Below are positions 9,341-19,607 of a DNA stretch of 64,000 nucleotides, in pieces. The notes under the pieces were generated by a model that was given only the letters and a program-made list of their open reading frames with translations, made no database searches and was not told where the DNA came from. The DNA is from Bacteroidales bacterium. Lineage in GTDB: Bacteria > Bacteroidota > Bacteroidia > Bacteroidales > VadinHA17. Location: positions 142,971 to 206,970 of the forward strand of contig PLLO01000019.1 in NCBI GenBank assembly GCA_003142255.1, written 5' to 3'. Position numbers and translations under genes: made by a program. Every line of letters begins with the position of its first letter. Position 1 is the stretch's first letter.

Positions 9341-9544
9341 TATTATCAACCATAACACAACTGTTCCTTTTAAATATTTTGTCCATAAGGGTATTTAATT
9401 CCAAAGTCATTAGTTCAACCGCTATCGGCTGGTAATCTGACATTTAAACATCTGCATTAGTTGGCGTGTAGAGTGAAATTATTATCATTTCTTTTGGTTT
9501 TCCTATTATCATTTTAATAATTTTAACCTCAGGAAAACCTTTAA

Positions 9545-10899
<1,355 letters not shown>

Positions 10900-10900
<1 letters not shown>

Positions 10901-11667
10901 TGCAATTGATCGACACACATACTCATCTCTACCTGCCGGAATTTGATTCCGACAGGGACGAGATGGTTAACAGAGCTGTCAGCAGCGGAGTAGTAAAGCT
11001 GCTTTTGCCTAATATCGACTTGGAATCAGTCGGGGCTATGCTCTCTGCTGCTGACAGATATAAAAATATTTGCTTCCCCATGATCGGGCTTCACCCGACT
11101 TCGGTTATGAGTGATTTTAAGGCTCAGGTTAATGAGCTTGAAAAAATTTCAACAGAACATAAGTTTATTGCGATCGGTGAAATCGGTATCGACCTTTATT
11201 GGGATAAAACCTTCATGAAGGAGCAGATGGATGCATTCAGGCAGCAGGTTGAATTCGCGATAAAAGCAGAGTTGCCGGTGGTGGTCCATTCAAGAAATGC
11301 TTTCCCCGAAGTATTTTCAGTTCTCGATGAATTTGCCGGTGAGAAGCTTACCGGTGTCCTGCATGCTTTCTCTGGAAGCATTCAGGATGCTGAAAAAGCT
11401 GTCGGCATTGGTTTTATGCTGGGCATCGGCGGCCCGGTAACTTATAAAAACTCGAAACTGGGTAATATCGTCGAAGTGACAGGAATAAGTAACATTATTC
11501 TGGAGACAGATTCTCCTTATCTTACTCCCGTCCCCTACAGGGGAAAAAGAAATGAGAGTTCTTATATTTGCATCATCAATAAAAAGATCGCGGAGATATT
11601 CCGGATTAGTGAAGATGAGAGCGCAAGTGTGACTTTTGAGAATTCATGCAGGCTTTTTAAAATCTGA
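10900..11667 (+). CDS. tatD: TatD-family metal-dependent DNase
   Basis: A 255-residue TIM-barrel hydrolase of the TatD family, magnesium-dependent deoxyribonucleases acting in the cytoplasm (DNA repair and degradation are reported for homologues). The metal-binding motif DTHTHLYLPEF opens the protein. It is followed by IGLHPTS, IGEIGIDLYWD, VVHSRNAF, HAFSGS and LETDSPYLTP, all in family order. The start overlaps the gdhA stop by one base, and the stop is 7 bp before the asparaginase start, so the three genes look like one operon. Confidence 0.93.
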
Positions 11668-11674
11668 ATTTACC

Positions 11675-12709
11675 ATGAGCAGGAAAAAAGATATTTCAAT
11701 TCTTATAATATATACCGGGGGTACCATTGGGATGATCCATGACCCGGTTACGGGAGCGCTGGTTCCGATCGACTTCAAACATATAACCAAGCATGTACCT
11801 GAACTGAGTAAATTAGGGTACATACTTCAGTCAATGACATTCGATCCCGTTCAGGATTCTTCCAATATTGATCCGGATGTTTGGGTCAGGATGGCTGAAA
11901 CGATAGAAAAGAACTACGATAAATTTGACGGTTTTGTGGTTTTGCATGGTACCGATACAATGGCATATTCTGCCTCTGCTCTCAGTTATATGCTGGAGAA
12001 TCTTTCCAAGCCGGTAGTATTCACAGGTTCCCAGCTTCCAATCGGGCTCCTCCGGACTGACGGTCGGGAAAACCTTATCACTGCCATTGAGATTGCCGCA
12101 GCAAAAGAAAACGGGGTTGCTCTTGTTCCTGAAGTATCAATATATTTTGACAGCGAACTGACAAGGGGAAACCGTACCACAAAATTCAGCGCTGAACATT
12201 TTGATGCGTTCAATTCTCCGAATTATCCTGCTCTTGCCGAAGTCGGCCTTCATATTAAATACAATGTCAACCATATACTATACCCTCCAAAAAAGAGCAA
12301 GCTGAAGGTTCACTGCAAGTTCGACAATAATGTTGCCATACTGAAACTGTTTCCCGGTATTAACAGGAATCTTGTTCAGGCAATTATAAATACCAAAGGG
12401 CTTAAAGGACTTATTATTGAAACATTCGGTTCAGGAAATGCCCCTACATATAAATGGTTTATCGATGATCTTAAGCTATTTATGAGTCGCGGAGGAATAA
12501 TATATAATGTCACCCAGTGTCATGGTGGCAGCGTGGAGATGGGATTGTACGAGACCAGCCGCGAGATGCTTACTGCCGGTGTTATAAGTGGGAAGGATAT
12601 AACCTCCGAAGCCTCTGTCACCAAGCTTATGCATCTTCTGGGAGTCTGCTCGTCTACTAAGGAAGTGTTAAAATATTTAAGCAAGCCGCTTGCAGGAGAA
12701 ATTTCCTGA
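11675..12709 (+). CDS. ansA: Type I L-asparaginase
   Basis: This enzyme hydrolyses L-asparagine to aspartate and ammonia. At 344 residues, without a signal peptide, it fits the cytoplasmic type I enzyme. Both catalytic threonine motifs are present: YTGGTIGM near the N-terminus and HGTDTMAYSASAL. The lysine region GSQLPIGLLRTDGRENL is also present. I start it at the ATG at 11675, because the longer frame from 11636 would overlap tatD by 32 bp and add 13 residues before the conserved beginning. It is the last gene before tRNA-Ser. Confidence 0.92.
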   Translation: MSRKKDISILIIYTGGTIGMIHDPVTGALVPIDFKHITKHVPELSKLGYILQSMTFDPVQDSSNIDPDVWVRMAETIEKNYDKFDGFVVLHGTDTMAYSASALSYMLENLSKPVVFTGSQLPIGLLRTDGRENLITAIEIAAAKENGVALVPEVSIYFDSELTRGNRTTKFSAEHFDAFNSPNYPALAEVGLHIKYNVNHILYPPKKSKLKVHCKFDNNVAILKLFPGINRNLVQAIINTKGLKGLIIETFGSGNAPTYKWFIDDLKLFMSRGGIIYNVTQCHGGSVEMGLYETSREMLTAGVISGKDITSEASVTKLMHLLGVCSSTKEVLKYLSKPLAGEIS

Positions 12710-12773
12710 CAGTCCAATTTTAAAAATATTTTCGTAATTTGCGCCGCTGTTTTTCAGCGCCTTCTATTATTCT

Positions 12774-12864
<91 letters not shown>

Positions 12865-12886
12865 AATTGAAAGCAAATAAAAGCAA

Positions 12887-12926
12887 CGTCCTGTAAAATG
12901 ATTGATTTACAGGGCGTTTTTATTTT
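12887..12926 (+). terminator. Terminator after tRNA-Ser
   Basis: The 11-bp stem CGTCCTGTAAA (12887-12897) pairs with TTTACAGGGCG (12906-12916), with one G-T pair, and is followed by a TTTTTATTTT run. It lies 26 bp after the tRNA and just inside the island edge, so it belongs to the element side of the junction. Confidence 0.8.
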
Positions 12927-13047
12927 ACCACCGTGCAACCTAATGCAGAAAAAAGCATCTCCTCGGTGTCTTATTTGGTGGACATGAATTTTTGAATCCC
13001 AACTCCACCGAATGAATTATAATGCATTGATATGCATTGATTTGCAG

Positions 13048-13078
13048 TTGCAATATTCTTAAGAATATTGTACCTTTA
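13048..13078 (+). promoter_or_regulatory. Integrase promoter with a 20-bp perfect palindrome in its spacer
   Basis: A TTG at 13048-13050 and TACCTTTA at 13071-13078 (one mismatch to TAnnTTTG) are exactly 20 bp apart, normal for Bacteroidota -33/-7 spacing. The entire spacer is a perfect palindrome, CAATATTCTT followed by its reverse complement AAGAATATTG (13051-13070). A dimeric repressor bound there would block the polymerase. The palindrome is certain; its role as operator or recombinase site is inferred. Confidence 0.55.
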
Positions 13079-13108
13079 TAGCGATTTTTTTAACTTAAAT
13101 CGGTGGCG

Positions 13109-14341
13109 ATGAAAACAGAAAAATCAACTTTCAGAATCTTATTCTATTTAAAAAGAACTAAAATCTTGAATAACGGTGAGTTAACGATTTTTATGAGAAT
13201 CACTGTTGACGGTGAAAGAGCTGAGGTTTCAACACATCAAAGCGTTGAACCCCACCTGTGGAATCAGGAAAAAGGAATTGTTAAGGGTCTCTCCAACTCA
13301 TCAAAACAGGTGAACGATTACCTTGAGCACCTCAAACTCAAGGTGTACAGGCATAAAAAAGAACTTGAAAGCGATGACCAGGAGGTTATTGCAAGGACCC
13401 TGGGTGATTTATTGCAGGGTAAAAATTCACGACGAAAAGGACTCGTAGAATTATTCCTGGAACACAATAACCGTTGTAGAGAGCTGGTTGGGAAAGATAT
13501 TGCTCCTGCTACCCTAACCCGGTATGAAACAACCCTGATGCACGTAAAAAACTTTATTCAAACAAAATACCGGCAACAGGACATGCCTTTGCAGAGTGTC
13601 AATCATGAGTTTCTTAAAAATTTTGAACACTATTTAAAGACCGTTCGTAATTGTGGACACAATACAACGGTTAAATACATCCGTAATTTAAGGAAGATCA
13701 TCCGCATGGCTCTTGCCAACGACTGGCTCAAAAAAGATCCGTTCAGGAGTATTACTTACCGTCTTAAGGAGGTTAACCGAGCTTATCTGACAGACCCGGA
13801 ATTAAAATTACTTATCAATAAAGAATTTTCCAACGAACGCTTGAGGCGGGTAAAAGATATATTTCTTTTCTGTTGTTTTACCGGACTGGCTTTCTCGGAT
13901 GTTAAGAACCTGACTAGAGAAAATATAACAATAGGTATTAATAACCAGAAATGGCTAAGAACAAAAAGAAAAAAGACAGGCAATCCAAGTGAAATACCCT
14001 TATTGGATGTACCCACTGCCATTATAAAAAAATATGAGAATGATCCGGTATGTTTACTGGAGCAAAAACTTCTACCAGTTGGTAGTAATCAAAAAATGAA
14101 TGCGTATCTCAAGGAAATTGCTGATTTGTGCGATATCAACAAAAATCTTTCAACACATACTGCCCGGCACACCTTTGCAACAACTGTAACCCTGACCCAT
14201 GGAGTTTCAATGGAAGCTGTTTCCAAAATGCTTGGACATACAAACCTGTTTATGACTCGAAAATATGCCAAAGTCGATGAGCATTATATATCTCAGGAAA
14301 CTATAGGTATAGAAGAAAAACTTAAAAAATCTGTATCATGA
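13109..14341 (+). CDS. Tyrosine recombinase (island integrase)
   Basis: A Bacteroidota-type site-specific integrase. It has an N-terminal arm-binding-like domain (to about residue 90 of the GTG-started form), a SAM-like core-binding domain (about 112-210) and a catalytic domain (about 225-400). Numbered from the possible GTG start at 13103, catalytic residues are H352 and R355 (HTARH), H379 (LGHT) and Y388 (TRKYAKV). The usual first arginine after TGL is replaced by alanine (TGLAFSDV, position 263), as also happens in some conjugative-transposon integrases such as IntDOT, where it is serine. I prefer the ATG at 13109. It sits 247 bp after tRNA-Ser and overlaps the next gene by 4 bp. Confidence 0.92.
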   Translation: MKTEKSTFRILFYLKRTKILNNGELTIFMRITVDGERAEVSTHQSVEPHLWNQEKGIVKGLSNSSKQVNDYLEHLKLKVYRHKKELESDDQEVIARTLGDLLQGKNSRRKGLVELFLEHNNRCRELVGKDIAPATLTRYETTLMHVKNFIQTKYRQQDMPLQSVNHEFLKNFEHYLKTVRNCGHNTTVKYIRNLRKIIRMALANDWLKKDPFRSITYRLKEVNRAYLTDPELKLLINKEFSNERLRRVKDIFLFCCFTGLAFSDVKNLTRENITIGINNQKWLRTKRKKTGNPSEIPLLDVPTAIIKKYENDPVCLLEQKLLPVGSNQKMNAYLKEIADLCDINKNLSTHTARHTFATTVTLTHGVSMEAVSKMLGHTNLFMTRKYAKVDEHYISQETIGIEEKLKKSVS

Positions 14342-14694
14342 ATATTCTGGTTTTAAATAGTTCAGAGAAATGCTTTGCTACGCAGAGCATAATAAAGGCT
14401 GGTGAAAAGCATGGTCATAAAATGATAATCCTTGATCCCGCCTACTTTTCTCCTCTTGTTTCTAATATTGAAGGAGGTTATGACCGGATCTATGATCTTC
14501 TCCCGAGGACTGCGTCAAGGATAACTATTAAGGAAATCGATGCCATTATCCCAAGGATAGGCAATAATCTCATTTATAATTCATTCATTCTTGAACATCT
14601 TGCGGAGAATCTGGGTATTTATTCAATCCAATCTGCATCCAGGATACGTGCTGCTGCAAACAAATTTCATACTTTACTGCTCTCCAGGAGATAA
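14338..14694 (+). pseudogene. Truncated RimK-like ATP-grasp ligase (N-terminal part only)
   Basis: 118 codons that match the pre-ATP-grasp domain of RimK-type alpha-L-glutamate ligases: an N-terminal MNILVLNSSE strand, then DAIIPRIGNNL, then RAAANKFHTLLLSRR. Intact proteins continue for another 170 or more residues containing the ATP-binding and catalytic parts, all missing here. The frame ends at a TAA exactly where a transposase remnant on the opposite strand begins. The ATGA overlap with the integrase stop suggests the two were translationally coupled. Without the ATP-grasp domain it cannot act as a ligase. Confidence 0.8.
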
Positions 14695-14859
14695 GCGTCC
14701 AAAATCAACAGTCATCATGGACATATAAACTGAAGCAAATTTATCCCACGGAATCACCTTGCTGAGCTTGACCCACCGATTATCAGCTAGTAATGAAGTT
14801 TGAAAAGGAGTTTTGAACTCTTCAATTGTCAATTGCCGGTCAGAATTGTACTTTACCAT
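14674..14859 (-). pseudogene. Transposase fragment (IS1182/IS5-type N-terminus)
   Basis: 61 codons resembling the N-terminus of IS1182/IS5-group transposases, whose proteins typically begin with a KPDRQLS-EEF pattern, then NRWVKLAK-IPWDE. Here the sequence reads SDRQLTIEEF, then DNRWVKLSKVIPWDKF, then VYMSMMTVDFGR. Similarity stops at about 14690, where it meets the truncated ATP-grasp gene head to head. The DDE catalytic domain is absent. I could not define terminal inverted repeats. A deletion starting in or at this insertion sequence most simply explains both truncations. Confidence 0.7.
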
Positions 14860-15057
14860 AAATGCAAATATTTTTAACGGAATTTATGTTTTAATTTGCA
14901 TTTTAACTATTTATTTATGCTAAAGATATTAACATATATCATTGATTAATAACATTATACGTACATATATTTATTTTTTCAGCAAACCCTAATTAATTTG
15001 AACGACAGGTTATTGTATGTCGTGAAAATATTATGAAACAATTACATATTATTTAAA
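14860..15057. other. AT-rich gap between transposase remnant and dehydrogenase
   Basis: With the remnants at 14674-14859 this makes a stretch of about 360 bp without an intact gene. The 198 bp here are strongly AT-rich. I see no credible open frame, tRNA or strong hairpin, and no obvious insertion-sequence end. Confidence 0.6.
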
Positions 15058-16104
15058 TTATGGCCAGACAATGACAACTTTCCCGCATTTTCCTTCATCC
15101 ATTACCCGGTAAGCGTCAGCAGCATTATCTAAGGAAAAGGTATGACTTACTATAATTTCCGGATGAACATTCCATCTAACCAATTTTTCCACCAAATCTT
15201 CCAGGTGAGGTATAGAGGTTACCCATGATCCGTAAATTGTTATTTGTTTATGAATAATATCCCTGCTGGGTTCAAATTGAACTGTTCCTCCCTCTCCAAC
15301 AAAAACAGTACGACCCCATTGCCTGGTTCCCTGTATGGCAAGCAATCTGCCTGCAGCGCTACCCGAGCAGTCAACAGATACTTCAGTACCATATCCATCT
15401 GTTTCCAGAAGAATTTGTTTTAATGCATCTGAGTCAGATAAAAAGGCTGAATCTACGAGGTTAAGTTTTTTTGCCAGATTTAATCTTTCTGATACAGTAT
15501 CAACACCAATTAGTTTTGAAGCACCCATTTGTTTTGCTAACATTAATATAGCCAGACCAATCGGGCCTAAACCGACAACAAGTATCCTGTCTTTTCCTGA
15601 CAGATTTACGCGATTCACAGCTTCATAGGCAGTTCCAAATCCACAAGCGCATAATGCACCATCAATATAGGTTAAAGGCTCAGGAAGTAAAACCAAATCA
15701 GCTTCATTTGCTAAAATAAAATCAGCATGCCCTCCATTCCTTTGCCACCCGTAAGCAGCCCGTAAATCGCTGCTGCAACTTATCTGGTATCCAATTCGGC
15801 AGTCGTGACATATTCCACAACCGGAAATGTGATAAATTATTACCCGGTCATCTAATTTAAAACGAACCACACCGGGTCCGACGGATACTATCTGTCCACA
15901 TGGCTCATGACCTGCTATCACATCCTGGTAGGCTTCTGCCCCTTTCCCAAGATGTTCACGATATATAGCCCTGATATCGCTTCCACATATGGATGAAGCT
16001 TTCATTTTTATTAGAACTTGACCTTGTCCGGGTTCGGGGATAGGGAACTGTTTGAATTCAACAGTACTGTTTCCCGGCAAAAAAACTCCCTTCATAGTAT
16101 TCAT
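15058..16104 (-). CDS. Zinc-dependent medium-chain alcohol/polyol dehydrogenase
   Basis: A 348-residue cytoplasmic MDR-family dehydrogenase. Catalytic zinc ligands are C40 (SSICGSD) and H66/E67 (AGHEPCG). The structural zinc lobe has C96, C99, C102 and C110. The Rossmann nucleotide motif VVGLGPIGL lies at about 175-183. The family includes sorbitol, threonine and sugar dehydrogenases; the substrate here is not readable. It is the last gene of the minus-strand locus, after an ABC sugar importer, so oxidation of an imported sugar or polyol is a reasonable inference. An AGGAGGG sequence 6 bp before the first ATG supports that start, unusual in this phylum. Confidence 0.85.
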   Translation of the reverse strand: MNTMKGVFLPGNSTVEFKQFPIPEPGQGQVLIKMKASSICGSDIRAIYREHLGKGAEAYQDVIAGHEPCGQIVSVGPGVVRFKLDDRVIIYHISGCGICHDCRIGYQISCSSDLRAAYGWQRNGGHADFILANEADLVLLPEPLTYIDGALCACGFGTAYEAVNRVNLSGKDRILVVGLGPIGLAILMLAKQMGASKLIGVDTVSERLNLAKKLNLVDSAFLSDSDALKQILLETDGYGTEVSVDCSGSAAGRLLAIQGTRQWGRTVFVGEGGTVQFEPSRDIIHKQITIYGSWVTSIPHLEDLVEKLVRWNVHPEIIVSHTFSLDNAADAYRVMDEGKCGKVVIVWP

Positions 16105-16245
16105 AATATTCCCTCCTTTTATATTCTTTAAAACGATTTAGGTAATTATACTTTATAATTTAAAACCTTACACTCATTTTGAAGTGATGATATTTAATAT
16201 ATATGCATTCTGGTTATACTATTCCGACTCAAAAATGTTTCTTCT

Positions 16246-17208
16246 TTAAAGTTTCTTCTTTGTCTGTAATCCCTGTAAAAGTACTGCAACGATAATTATC
16301 AGTCCTTTAATGACTTGCTGGGGATATGCAGGAATATCCTGGAGGTTCATTATATTACCAATCATCCCAAGAATAAGAACTCCAAGCAAAGTATTTACAG
16401 CAGAACCTTTACCTCCGCTCAGATTTGCTCCACCAATTACAACTGCAGCAATGACGTCTAGTTCTAAGCCAACTCCGATTATCGGAGAACCCACCCCTGT
16501 TCTTGAGGTACTTATAATTCCAGCTATTGCTGCAAATCCACCTGTTATACAATAGACCATGAATTTGTAATATTTAAGTTTAATGCCAGATAGCCGTACG
16601 GCTTCCTCATTGCTTCCAATTGCTATTATTATTCTGCCAAAAACAGTATATTTCAAGATAATAAAGACAAGGATGAAAACAATAAACATTAAAAATACAG
16701 GGTATGGAATTCCAAGTAAATAGCCTGATCCAAAGTTAATTAAAGCTGATCCAGATGTATTTAATATTATTGGTGATCCTTTAGAGATAATAAATCCCAA
16801 CCCCCTTGAAATTGTCATTAATGCGAGGGTAGCTATAAATGGGGCAATTCTATGAACTGATATCAGGTAACCTGAAAAAGAACCAATGGCAACACCTGCA
16901 ATTACTGAACAAATCAAAGCAATTGCCACGGGCATATAGAGGAGAAAACTACCACAAAGCACGCTTGTCAAAGCAACAATTGAGCCAACTGATAAATCAA
17001 TTCCTCCTGTTAAAATCACTAATAGCATGCCCATGCTGATGATACCAATTCCAGAAACCTGCCGTAATAAATTGGAAATATTTGTATGGGTAAAGAACAC
17101 ATCAGAAATAGTTGATGATATTATGACCATTATCAAAAAGATAACAAGTGTATCATATTCAATTAAGAAATGTAAAGCTTTTAATACACGTTTTTTTGTT
17201 ATCGACAT
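16246..17208 (-). CDS. Ribose-type ABC sugar transporter permease
   Basis: A 320-residue inner-membrane protein with about eight to ten hydrophobic helices. It carries the RbsC/XylH/AraH-family motif GGIDLSVGSIVAL near residues 65-80, followed by the coupling region with NEEAVRLSGI and a C-terminal GGANLSGGKGS segment. It is the membrane channel for the ATPase encoded just upstream (162-bp gap). Monosaccharide importers of this class form homodimers of a single permease, consistent with one permease gene here. Pentose or galactose import are both possible; context favours L-arabinose. Confidence 0.92.
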   Translation of the reverse strand: MSITKKRVLKALHFLIEYDTLVIFLIMVIISSTISDVFFTHTNISNLLRQVSGIGIISMGMLLVILTGGIDLSVGSIVALTSVLCGSFLLYMPVAIALICSVIAGVAIGSFSGYLISVHRIAPFIATLALMTISRGLGFIISKGSPIILNTSGSALINFGSGYLLGIPYPVFLMFIVFILVFIILKYTVFGRIIIAIGSNEEAVRLSGIKLKYYKFMVYCITGGFAAIAGIISTSRTGVGSPIIGVGLELDVIAAVVIGGANLSGGKGSAVNTLLGVLILGMIGNIMNLQDIPAYPQQVIKGLIIIVAVLLQGLQTKKKL

Positions 17209-17370
17209 TTTTATCTAATATTACTTTTATTTTTTCGACTCTTTAGGTTACAAATCCTTTATCTTTCTTATTCCAGACTAAGCTACTTCAATACTCCATC
17301 CAAAAGTTAAAATAGAATTCTTAAAATGGTATAGTTATATTAATTATCAAATCACAACTAGAAGCATCTA

Positions 17371-18858
17371 CTATCCTACAGCTATCCTTAATATGTGCTC
17401 TACAGAAAACTCATCTTTTTCTATCATATCTTGAACTGCCCCCTCCTTCATTACCAATATCCGATCACAGACCCCCATTACTTCAAGTATCTCTGAAGAA
17501 ATCATAACGATGCACATTCCCTTAGCAGCCAGTTCGTTAATGAGATTGTATATTTCAACCTTCGCGCCAACATCGATGCCTCTTGTTGGTTCATCCAGAA
17601 AAAGTACTTTGCAATCTATTCCAAGCCATTTGGCGAGGATTACTTTTTGCTGGTTTCCACCACTCAGATCAGATACTATAACTTCGGAACTTTCGGCTTT
17701 AATTGCTAGCTTTTCCATAAGTTGAAGTGTATAGCAATTTTCTTTCTTATTCTTTATAAAGCCCAATTTATTGGATAGTCTACCAAGATTCGTAAGACTT
17801 ATATTACATTTGATAGACATAGGTAATATTATTCCCTGGTTCTTCCTGTCTTCAGGAACAAGGCCTAACCCAGAACTAACAGCATCGGCAGGTGATGCTA
17901 TATTCAAGTCGACTCCATTTAATCGGATTGTTCCACTCTTTTTTTTATCAGCTGAAAAAATTGCCCTTACCGTTTCGGTTCTGCCACTTCCGACTAATCC
18001 AGTAATACCTAATATTTCTCCCTCATGAACAGAAAAAGTGACATTCTTTACTTTATCCCTGACACAGATATTTTCCACCTTAAAGATCTCATCACCATGA
18101 ATTATTTCCCTTTTAGGGAAATAAGCATTCAATTTTCTGCCAATCATTAGCTTTATAATATCTTCCTTGTTTATTTCAGGTACAAGGTAGCAACCACTTA
18201 CTCTGCCATCTTTTAAGACGGTTATACTATCAGCAATAATGAAGATCTCTTCAATACGATGTGAAATGTAAATTATAGTTACGCCTTTCTGTTTCAGTCT
18301 TTTCAGAACATCAAACAGAAGAGAAGTTTCATTAGGAGCTAAAACAGCCGTTGGTTCATCAAGAATAAGTATTTTAACATTTTCAGATAAAGCTTTTGCT
18401 ATCTCAACAATCTGTTGATCAGCGATGCTCAGATCCCTGATTTTGGTAAGTGGATTAATAGCAAATCCAAGGCTGGTAATAAGTTCATTTGCATTTCTGT
18501 TCATTTTCTGCCACCGCATGAATATTTTTTTTTCACTAAGCGTGTGGAGGTAAATATTCTCAGATACTGATAAATCAGGAACAAGTGAGAACTCCTGATA
18601 AATAATACCAATGCCGGCTTTTCTGCCATCTTGTGGATTCTTTATTTCAACTTCAACTCCATCAATTTTAATAATTCCATTATCCTTCTTACAAGCACCG
18701 GAAAGAATTTTAACCAATGTCGATTTGCCTGCACCATTTTCTCCGACAAGAGCGTGAATCTCACCTGGTTTACTTTTTAAAGTAACTTTCTGTAAGGCAT
18801 TAATCCCACCAAATGATTTACTAACATTTAATAATTCTACACGATACTCAGGAGACAT
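17371..18858 (-). CDS. Ribose-type ABC sugar transporter ATPase (two nucleotide-binding domains)
   Basis: A 495-residue cytoplasmic ATPase with two tandem ABC domains, as in RbsA/MglA/AraG. Domain 1 has Walker A GENGAGKST, the degenerate signature LSIADQQ and Walker B ILILDEPTAV. Domain 2 has the altered Walker A GLVGSGRTE normal for this family, the signature LSGGNQQ and Walker B VLFLDEPTRGID. It energises the permease at 16246-17208. The matching binding protein is about 2.9 kb upstream at 21739-22779, with glycosidase genes between, an unusual split. Confidence 0.94.
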   Translation of the reverse strand: MSPEYRVELLNVSKSFGGINALQKVTLKSKPGEIHALVGENGAGKSTLVKILSGACKKDNGIIKIDGVEVEIKNPQDGRKAGIGIIYQEFSLVPDLSVSENIYLHTLSEKKIFMRWQKMNRNANELITSLGFAINPLTKIRDLSIADQQIVEIAKALSENVKILILDEPTAVLAPNETSLLFDVLKRLKQKGVTIIYISHRIEEIFIIADSITVLKDGRVSGCYLVPEINKEDIIKLMIGRKLNAYFPKREIIHGDEIFKVENICVRDKVKNVTFSVHEGEILGITGLVGSGRTETVRAIFSADKKKSGTIRLNGVDLNIASPADAVSSGLGLVPEDRKNQGIILPMSIKCNISLTNLGRLSNKLGFIKNKKENCYTLQLMEKLAIKAESSEVIVSDLSGGNQQKVILAKWLGIDCKVLFLDEPTRGIDVGAKVEIYNLINELAAKGMCIVMISSEILEVMGVCDRILVMKEGAVQDMIEKDEFSVEHILRIAVG

Positions 18859-18913
18859 ATCTTATATATTGATTTCGATCCAGATTAATAATTTAGTTTG
18901 GGTATTAATTTCA

Positions 18914-19513
18914 CTAAGTAATGCCCATGGGTGTCTTAGCAATGATAATTTTATTATTCCTAAAAATAATATAATATTCAAAATAATTATCAGCTACCAG
19001 CTTCACATTATGATCCGTCCATTTCATCAACTTAGCTGCTTCAAGAGCATACTTCCCATAATCTTCGGCATTTTTATGCCCCATTTGCCATTGTCCATCC
19101 ATTTCATTACCCAGACCCCAATAAATTACTTTGTGTGGCTCAACGTGGCCATTTTTAATCCTTAAATCTGAGTAGTAAGTCCCCTTTTCTACATTACAAT
19201 ATTCTACCCAATCCCGAATCTCATCAAGTGATCCTGTTCCCAGGTTTACACAGAAATAAGGGGCTGCATTTACCTTTCTACACCAGTCGACGTATTCATC
19301 TGTTCCAAAACTATTATTTTCTCTAAACCCCCATGCTAAATCCAATCGCGTGGGCCGTTTATCTTTAGGCCCAATTCCATCTTTCCAATGATAGCCGGAG
19401 ACAAAATTTCCGCCAAGCCATCTGACGATAGACACATTCAATTTTTTCGTTGCCTCAATTACATCCTTTCTGAAACCATTTTCATCTCATAACGGAGACT
19501 CTAGTTGATAAAT
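18914..19513 (-). pseudogene. GH51 alpha-L-arabinofuranosidase relic
   Basis: The fragment is closely similar to the N-terminal half of the intact GH51 at 30716-32206. It shares [20 protein letters not shown], then [17 protein letters not shown], then the acid/base motif [10 protein letters not shown] and [17 protein letters not shown]. Upstream homology continues (IYQLESPL) through an in-frame TGA at 19489-19487 into [16 protein letters not shown]. There is no valid start codon. After KLVA the sequence departs from the family, and the whole nucleophile half is gone. It is therefore broken by truncation at both ends plus a nonsense codon, probably after a duplication. Confidence 0.85.
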
Positions 19514-19515
19514 TT

Positions 19516-19554
19516 CAGTAGTTCGTTTACATCAAAATGTCAGTAGTTCGTTTA
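19516..19554. repeat. 14-bp direct repeat at the 5' break of the GH51 relic
   Basis: CAGTAGTTCGTTTA occurs at 19516-19529 and again at 19541-19554. It abuts the point where similarity of the GH51 relic to its intact paralogue ends, so it may mark the rearrangement that cut the gene. Confidence 0.6.
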
Positions 19555-19607
19555 TACCTAAGGTTTAAGTTTTACTTGATACTATTTAATAAAACCTTCT
19601 TTATCGA

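Noticed and set aside
19441-19513. Possible true start of a shorter GH51 protein at the TTG at 19441
   Set aside because: Homology continues upstream past an in-frame stop, and the C-terminal half with the nucleophile is absent, so it is a relic.
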